From: Chitinophagales bacterium | GTDB taxonomy: Bacteria; Bacteroidota; Bacteroidia; Chitinophagales; JADIYW01 | Assembly: GCA_020848315.1 (NCBI GenBank) | Contig: JADLAH010000024.1 | Coordinates: 1 to 10,762, forward strand | Direction: 5' to 3' | Length of the DNA stretch: 10,762 nt | In this document: piece after piece, positions 6,637 through 10,762 of the stretch | How positions within the stretch are numbered: the first letter of the stretch is position 1 | Layout: each line of letters starts with the position of its first letter | The notes under the pieces: generated by a model | The model's input: only the letters and a program-made list of their open reading frames with translations | The model's database searches: none | What the model was told of the DNA's origin: nothing | Position numbers and translations under genes: made by a program

Positions 6637-7372
6637 CGAACAAAGAGGTGATGTACTGATACTCACCTTTAACCACGAAAAAGAACAGAATCCATTTAGC
6701 GACGCGTTGCAGCAGGCACTGATTGCCGCGTTGCAGGCTGCGGAATCGGACGAGACGGTGAACGCGGTGGTATTATATGGCGGAGATGGCCGTTCTTTCA
6801 GTGTCGGCGGCGATTTCAAGGAAGTGATAGAACTGGGGCAACCAGCTATTATTGCCAAAGCGCTGAATCAAGTGGTGGATTTGTACATTGCTATTTTGCT
6901 ATTCAGCAAACCGCTGATTGCCGCACTCGATAAATATGTCATCGGAATGGGATTTCAGGTGGCCATACTGGCCGACTATCGCATCGGCACGGAACGCACG
7001 AAATACATCATGCCGGAACTGAAAAACGGCGTTGCCTGTACGTTGGGCTCTGTGATGACGGAATATCTGTTCGGGCGCTTCGTGATGCAGGAAATCTGCT
7101 ATGAAGGCACGCCGCTCCCGGTGGAATATGCATTGCAACACAAACTGCTTAACGAAAGCGCTACACAGGAGCATTTACTGGAAAAGGCGGTGACCAAAGC
7201 AGCACAATACGGACAATTTCCGCACAAGGCCTTCCGCGGCACGAAGCGCGTCAATAACAGCAGATTTATCGAGGTGTTGGAAGGATGCAGACAAGCGACC
7301 ATTGATGTGCACACGGAGGTTTTCCTGCACAACGAACACAAAAAACACATGAATAATATCCTCGGCAGATAA
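6614..7372 (+). CDS. carB: Carboxymethylproline synthase, CarB-like crotonase
   Basis: This is a 252-aa protein with the crotonase fold (CarB is 250 aa). CarB/ThnE decarboxylate malonyl-CoA, add the enolate to pyrroline-5-carboxylate and hydrolyse the thioester to carboxymethylproline, the substrate of CarA. Motifs seen are NPFS (26-29), LYGGDGRSFSVGGDF (54-68, first oxyanion loop), VVDLY (87-91), IGMGFQ (110-115), YIMPELKNG (131-139), MQEICYE (158-164) and DVH (231-233). G66, M112, Q115, E135 and H233 match CarB Gly62, Met108, Gln111, Glu131 and His229. CarB Trp79 is replaced by A83. Ordinary enoyl-CoA hydratases lack this MPELK/GMGFQ/C-terminal His combination. I chose ATG 6614 rather than the in-frame ATG at 6560, because the extra 18 residues would lie wholly inside the upstream gene and have no CarB counterpart. 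Translation is probably coupled through the 23-bp overlap. A different malonyl-CoA-dependent crotonase is the alternative. Confidence 0.87.
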   Translation: MSDNILLSEQRGDVLILTFNHEKEQNPFSDALQQALIAALQAAESDETVNAVVLYGGDGRSFSVGGDFKEVIELGQPAIIAKALNQVVDLYIAILLFSKPLIAALDKYVIGMGFQVAILADYRIGTERTKYIMPELKNGVACTLGSVMTEYLFGRFVMQEICYEGTPLPVEYALQHKLLNESATQEHLLEKAVTKAAQYGQFPHKAFRGTKRVNNSRFIEVLEGCRQATIDVHTEVFLHNEHKKHMNNILGR

Positions 7373-7375
7373 GTT

Positions 7376-7693
7376 ATGAATGAATTTTACGAACGGGTAT
7401 ATGCTATCGTGCGGAAAATACCACGCGGAAAGGTGAGCACCTACGGCGACATTGCCGAAATGGTGGGCTCTAAAGGCTCGGCACGCATGGTAGGCTACGC
7501 CATGAATCACGCGCATGGCTTATCGCCCGCAGTGCCCGCGCACAGGGTGGTGAACCGCAACGGGGTGCTGACCGGCAAACATCATTTTGGTATGCCGACA
7601 TTAATGCAGCAATTGCTGGAAAATGAAGGGCATGTTATCCTGCATGACCAGATACAGGATTTTGAAAAAGTAAGATGGAAACCAAGAAAATAG
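7376..7693 (+). CDS. Alkyltransferase-like (ATL) DNA-binding protein, MGMT family, no acceptor cysteine
   Basis: This 105-aa protein corresponds to the DNA-binding domain of O6-alkylguanine-DNA alkyltransferase. The helix-turn-helix signature is present: IPRGKVSTYGDIAEMVG (15-31) with Tyr23, then SARMVGYAM (35-43) with Arg37 as the base-flipping arginine, and PAHRVVNRNG (54-63). In repair-active MGMT/Ada the last motif is PCHRV. Here A55 replaces the acceptor Cys, so the protein cannot accept alkyl groups. Known ATLs (E. coli YbaZ, S. pombe Atl1) mostly carry Trp there, bind alkylated guanine and hand it to nucleotide excision repair. The start codon is 3 nt after the stop of the CarB-like gene, so it is almost certainly co-transcribed. 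A link to beta-lactam formation is not obvious, and simple operon hitch-hiking is possible. Confidence 0.87.
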   Translation: MNEFYERVYAIVRKIPRGKVSTYGDIAEMVGSKGSARMVGYAMNHAHGLSPAVPAHRVVNRNGVLTGKHHFGMPTLMQQLLENEGHVILHDQIQDFEKVRWKPRK

Positions 7694-7696
7694 AAA

Positions 7697-7728
7697 TTTG
7701 CCATACTGCATTATAATTACTATATTTA
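7697..7728 (+). promoter_or_regulatory. Putative promoter of the lipoprotein gene
   Basis: TTTG (7697-7700), a 20-nt spacer, and TATATTTA (7721-7728) fit the Bacteroidota sigma pattern TTTG - about 20 nt - TAnnTTTG with one mismatch. The -7 element ends 23 nt before the ATG at 7752. It begins just after the stop of the ATL gene, so the lipoprotein gene can be transcribed independently of the operon upstream. Confidence 0.55.
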
Positions 7729-7751
7729 CATTGTATAATTTTAATTAAAAA

Positions 7752-8516
7752 ATGCAACTAAAATCCATAACAGTATTAGTACTTATCCTGACTTTATTAT
7801 GTTCCTGTAAAAAGGAAGTGCCTAATACGGACTTCGGACGGTATACCTATTCAGACGACCATCTCTCTGTTGAGGAAATTGCCGCAAATTTCATGGCGAC
7901 AGTTGATGGAGGAAATTTCACTATGACTTCTAAAGGATTTCAGGGTGGAGTGAATGGCGAAAATACAGACAGCAATGCAAGGCGAACTAAGGTGGAAATT
8001 GAAGGAAGATTCTTCAAACCTGCTCCGCAACCCTTATTATATGGTGGTTATTATGTCCCAAATTATTTCATCAATTCTACTCAGGAAATAAACGAAATCT
8101 ACGATTTCTTTTCTAAAATCGGCAGTCGTCCTACAACCAATTTTTCTATATATGATACACTTGGTCAGCCATTAATCAGATTTATTTTTCATAATCCTAC
8201 GCCTGTCGAACTTAGCATAGATAATCAAAATTACAGAGAAGCTCCGGCAGGAAGCCGCATCATTGTACGTTGGAATCAGGATGCCAACAACAAGAATGGC
8301 ATTGCTATCGCTTTAAGTGGAGACAAAGGGTTGAAGTATCTGCATTTCAACGAAACCGGAATGGCAGACATCACCGATGAAGTACTAAAAATCGGCGGAT
8401 TGGACAGGGTTTCTATTACAGTTACCAGAGGTACTGTTATTATAGGGAAAGGTGCTGATGGCAGAGATTATAAACTCAGCAACCGAACCAGTAAAACAGA
8501 AAGTGTTTATATCTAG
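7752..8516 (+). CDS. Lipoprotein of unknown function
   Basis: This is a 254-aa protein with a type II signal peptide. A short basic start and hydrophobic residues 6-16 are followed by the lipobox LCSC, with C19 as the lipidated residue and KKE immediately after it. The mature chain has no recognisable catalytic motif. It is rich in Gly, Asn, Thr and Ile, with beta-type periodicity around residues 45-125 (MATVDGGNFTMTSKGF, VEIEGRFF) and 150-250. This suggests a beta-sandwich or barrel-like envelope lipoprotein of the kind common in Bacteroidota. It has its own promoter (7697-7728) and ends at the palindrome at 8536. Co-transcription with the CarA/CarB-like operon by read-through cannot be excluded, because no hairpin separates them. 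Confidence 0.8.
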   Translation: MQLKSITVLVLILTLLCSCKKEVPNTDFGRYTYSDDHLSVEEIAANFMATVDGGNFTMTSKGFQGGVNGENTDSNARRTKVEIEGRFFKPAPQPLLYGGYYVPNYFINSTQEINEIYDFFSKIGSRPTTNFSIYDTLGQPLIRFIFHNPTPVELSIDNQNYREAPAGSRIIVRWNQDANNKNGIAIALSGDKGLKYLHFNETGMADITDEVLKIGGLDRVSITVTRGTVIIGKGADGRDYKLSNRTSKTESVYI

Positions 8517-8535
8517 ACATACGCTATGAAATAAG

Positions 8536-8561
8536 AAAGCCACGACAATTGTCGTGGCTTT
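8536..8561. terminator. Bidirectional intrinsic terminator
   Basis: This is a perfect 26-bp palindrome, left half AAAGCCACGACAA, centred between 8548 and 8549. On the plus strand the stem runs into TTTTCATTT. On the minus strand it runs into CTTTCTTATTTC. It lies between two convergent genes (lipoprotein ending at 8516 and dnaN ending at 8581) and probably stops both. Confidence 0.85.
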
Positions 8562-8580
8562 TCATTTGGTTGGTTAGTGT

Positions 8581-9696
8581 TTAATTATTCAGCATCACCG
8601 GCATCACCAGCATCAGCAGATCTTCTGTTTCTTCTTTTTCTGCCGGACGGATAATACCCGCTCTGTTGGGGGTAGATAATTCGATATTGATATCGCTGCT
8701 GTCGAGGGCAGACAACATCTCGAGAAGGAACTTCGCGTTGAAGCCGATTTCCATCGGATTGCCCAGATATTCGCAAGTCAGTTTTTCAGAAGCTTCGTTG
8801 GAGAAATCCAGATCCTGCGCAGAAACGGTGAGTTCCGCACCTGCCATTTTCAGTACCACCTGATGCGTCGTTTTGTTGGAGAAGATGGAAGTACGGCGCA
8901 ACGAAGAATAAAAATCATCTTTCTGTACGGACAACAGATTCGGATTTTCTTTCGGAATCACCGCGTTGTAATCCGGATATTTCGCATCTATCAGACGGCA
9001 AATCAGCTGGATTTTATCGAACACGAAGAACGCGTTGGATTTATTGAACTGTACGGATACTTCTGTGTCGTTATTCGGAATAATAGACTTCAGCAGGTTC
9101 AGTGCTTTTTTAGGCACGATGAATGATGCATTTCCACCCTGAATATCGCTGCGGTTGAATTTGACCAGCTTGTGAGCATCTGTGGCGACAAAGGTGATAC
9201 CTTTATCATCCAGCTGAAAGAAAACACCTGTCATAGCCGGACGCAACTCATCGTTACTTACAGCAAACAGGGTTTTATTTACGCCTTTGTACAATACGGA
9301 AGCCGGCAATTTCACTTCGTCTACACCTTCCGCCACCGGTTCTTTCGGGAAGTCGGCGCTGTTTTCACCACTTAATTTATATTTACCATTGTCGGTAGTA
9401 ATCTCAATGCCATTAGTGGTTTCCTCCACGGCAATGGTGATTGGCTGCTCCGGCAATGCCTTCAAGCTATCCAGCAATATTCTGGCAGGAATAGCCACTT
9501 TGAATTTTTCTTTAGAATCTACTTCCATCGTCACGGACATCGTCGTATCGAGGTCGGTAGCGGTGATTTGTAAGGTATTATTATTAATATCAAACAGAAA
9601 GTCTTCCAGAATTGGCAATACCGTATTGGAACTGATTACGCCACTTATTTTTTGCAGGTTCTTTAACAACTGAGCAGAGGATACAACAAATCTCAT
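8581..9696 (-). CDS. dnaN: DNA polymerase III beta subunit (sliding clamp)
   Basis: This 371-aa protein has the usual length for the clamp (about 366-375 aa) and three similar domains of about 120 residues. It forms the dimeric ring that tethers DNA polymerase III and other partners to DNA. The N-terminus MRFVVSSAQLLKNLQKISG and NTVLPILEDFLFDI are characteristic. ELRPAMTGVFF and FVATDAHKL mark domain II. FNAKFLLEMLSAL and the C-terminal LLMLVMPVMLNN (the MPM-like tail that helps form the peptide-binding groove) mark domain III. The start at 9696 gives the standard MRF N-terminus. dnaN is not next to dnaA, recF or gyrB here, an arrangement common in Bacteroidota. It is transcribed away from the glycosyltransferase gene and converges on the lipoprotein gene. 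Confidence 0.98.
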   Translation of the reverse strand: MRFVVSSAQLLKNLQKISGVISSNTVLPILEDFLFDINNNTLQITATDLDTTMSVTMEVDSKEKFKVAIPARILLDSLKALPEQPITIAVEETTNGIEITTDNGKYKLSGENSADFPKEPVAEGVDEVKLPASVLYKGVNKTLFAVSNDELRPAMTGVFFQLDDKGITFVATDAHKLVKFNRSDIQGGNASFIVPKKALNLLKSIIPNNDTEVSVQFNKSNAFFVFDKIQLICRLIDAKYPDYNAVIPKENPNLLSVQKDDFYSSLRRTSIFSNKTTHQVVLKMAGAELTVSAQDLDFSNEASEKLTCEYLGNPMEIGFNAKFLLEMLSALDSSDINIELSTPNRAGIIRPAEKEETEDLLMLVMPVMLNN

Positions 9697-9712
9697 AGTA
9701 CTTAAATTTTTT

Positions 9713-9720
9713 CAAAGTTA
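9713..9720 (-). promoter_or_regulatory. Putative -7 promoter element of dnaN
   Basis: On the minus strand this is TAACTTTG, a perfect TAnnTTTG. It ends 16 nt before the dnaN ATG, implying a leader of about 10 nt. No TTTG is seen at the -33 position, only a T-rich tract. Confidence 0.5.
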
Positions 9721-9818
9721 AAAAAAGGAATCTAATATAAAATGGCCTGAAAATCTTATCTTTCGACAGATTGTTAATAAGTGATTAAGAGTGTGCATAA
9801 GCAAACTTCCAGTAATTC

Positions 9819-10762
9819 ATGAAAATTGGTGTAAATACACGCTTTCTGCTCAAAGGCCAACTGGAAGGCATCGGTATGTATACGCAGGAAGTCTTCCGGC
9901 GTGTAGTGCAGCTCCTGCCGGAACACGAATTCTATTTCTTCTTCGACCGGCCGTATGATGCATCCTATATCCGGGCGGAAAACATTACACCGGTGGTAGT
10001 CCATCCGCCGGCGCGTCATCCGTTTTTGTGGTACTGGTGGTTCGAATATGCGCTGCCTGCCGCCCTGAAAAAACACGGCATACAGCTTTTGCTTTCACCG
10101 GACGGCTATGGCTCCCTGAGCACAGAAGTTCCGCAGATAATTACCATCCACGATCTGGGATTTGAACATTTTCCGGAACACAATCCGCCGCTGGTAAGAT
10201 GGTATTACCGCCATTTTGCACCTAAATATTGCCATAAAGCCACCCACCTCCTGACGGTATCCGATTTCACCAAACAGGATATTATCCGCCGATATGGCAT
10301 CGCTCCTGAAAGGATAACTGTTGCTCCCAACGGATTTGACACCTCCGAATTACCGGAGAATATGCAGACAATCGCAGAAAACTATGACTTGTCAGACGCT
10401 CCATACTTCGCGTATCTGGGTGCTATTCATCCGAGAAAAAACATCCTGACATTACTGAAAGCATTTGAGCATTTCAAGAAAGAAACCGGACTTCCGCACC
10501 GGCTGGTGCTGATTGGCAGGGATGCCTGGATGAATGATGCATTGGAAGATTTTTATAGCAAGATGAGTTTCCGCACCTCCGTGATACGCGTGCCGAAGTC
10601 AGAAAGGACGGAAGCGCTGCGCTTGCTGCGCGAGGCATGTGCGCTGGTTTATCCGAGTTGGTTCGAAGGATTCGGCATTCCGATACTGGAGGCTATGTCG
10701 CTGGGCGTGCCTGTGATTTGTTCCAACACTTCTTCCATGCCGGAAGTCGCAGGCGATGCGGC
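9819..10762 (+). CDS. GT4-family glycosyltransferase (partial, 3' end beyond window)
   Basis: 314 codons are visible in an open frame that runs off the window, and a full GT4 enzyme is usually 360-400 aa. It is a retaining GT-B enzyme that probably moves a sugar from a nucleotide-sugar onto a cell-surface glycan or lipid carrier at the cytoplasmic membrane face. The N-terminal Rossmann half has VNTRFLLKGQLEGIG (residues 5-19, flexible glycine loop), TIHDLGFEHFPE (109-120) and TVSDFTKQDI (146-155). The C-terminal half has FAYLGAIHPRKNI (197-209, the Arg/Lys that contacts the donor diphosphate), ALVYPSWFEGFGIPILEAM (275-293, the E-x7-E motif with E283 and E291), and GVPVICS with MPEVAG near the cut. 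The start ATG 9819 gives the typical MKIGVNTRFL opening. It is divergent from dnaN over 122 bp. TATCTTTC (9757-9764) is a one-mismatch -7 candidate for it. Acceptor specificity cannot be read from sequence. Confidence 0.93.
   Translation, partial: MKIGVNTRFLLKGQLEGIGMYTQEVFRRVVQLLPEHEFYFFFDRPYDASYIRAENITPVVVHPPARHPFLWYWWFEYALPAALKKHGIQLLLSPDGYGSLSTEVPQIITIHDLGFEHFPEHNPPLVRWYYRHFAPKYCHKATHLLTVSDFTKQDIIRRYGIAPERITVAPNGFDTSELPENMQTIAENYDLSDAPYFAYLGAIHPRKNILTLLKAFEHFKKETGLPHRLVLIGRDAWMNDALEDFYSKMSFRTSVIRVPKSERTEALRLLREACALVYPSWFEGFGIPILEAMSLGVPVICSNTSSMPEVAGDA

Noticed and set aside
6256..6858. 200-codon open frame on the minus strand across the carA/carB-like junction
   Set aside because: It is antisense to two well-supported genes, and its translation is low-complexity with no motif.
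6614..7372. Annotation as a fatty-acid enoyl-CoA hydratase
   Set aside because: The GMGFQ, MPELKNG and C-terminal His pattern, and the overlap with a carA-like gene, fit carboxymethylproline synthase better.
7376..7693. Active methylated-DNA cysteine methyltransferase
   Set aside because: The acceptor Cys is Ala (PAHRV), so alkyl transfer is not possible.
9697..9818. Replication origin or DnaA-box cluster next to dnaN
   Set aside because: No TTATNCACA-type boxes are present. The spacer holds only promoter-like sites.
9774..10076. 100-codon open frame on the minus strand over the glycosyltransferase start
   Set aside because: It is antisense to the conserved N-terminus of a clear GT4 gene.

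Overview
The window looks like chromosomal DNA of a Bacteroidota bacterium, perhaps of the Chitinophaga/Sphingobacteria kind. The evidence is promoter-like sites matching the phylum's TTTG - about 20 bp - TAnnTTTG pattern, a typical short Bacteroidota-style lipoprotein, AT-rich spacers without clear Shine-Dalgarno sequences, and dnaN sitting apart from dnaA. I found no tRNA, rRNA, CRISPR array or intact mobile element. No gene-free stretch exceeds about 205 bp.

Layout. (1) 26-2566, minus strand: two AT-rich, secreted, paralogous proteins with a transglutaminase-like Cys/His/acid pattern, probably one operon. (2) 2771-3514, minus: a secreted beta-rich protein of unknown function, with a good promoter and a hairpin terminator. 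(3) 3595-5019, minus: an acyl-CoA carboxylase carboxyltransferase (PccB/AccD-like), divergent from (4) 5110-7693, plus: a tightly packed operon of a beta-lactam synthetase (CarA-like), a carboxymethylproline synthase (CarB-like crotonase) and a small alkyltransferase-like DNA-binding protein. (5) 7752-8516, plus: a lipoprotein, ending at a perfect 26-bp palindromic terminator shared with (6) dnaN (8581-9696, minus), the sliding clamp. (7) 9819 to the window end, plus: a GT4 glycosyltransferase, cut by the window edge.

The most interesting part is 3595-7372. Automatic annotation would likely read these genes as carboxylase, asparagine synthase and enoyl-CoA hydratase. However, the 508-aa protein has the GYGxD motif, Tyr-Glu dyad and WRKK lysine of carbapenam synthetase and lacks the N-terminal glutaminase Cys. 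The 252-aa crotonase keeps the Gly-Met oxyanion loop, the Gln, the MPELK glutamate and the C-terminal His of CarB. Known CarB condenses malonyl-CoA with pyrroline-5-carboxylate to carboxymethylproline, and CarA closes it with ATP to carbapenam-3-carboxylate. The divergent carboxyltransferase could supply the (alkyl)malonyl-CoA. I therefore infer a minimal carbapenam-type beta-lactam pathway in a Bacteroidota genome. No CarC-type oxygenase, exporter or resistance gene is visible here, so the final product is unknown.
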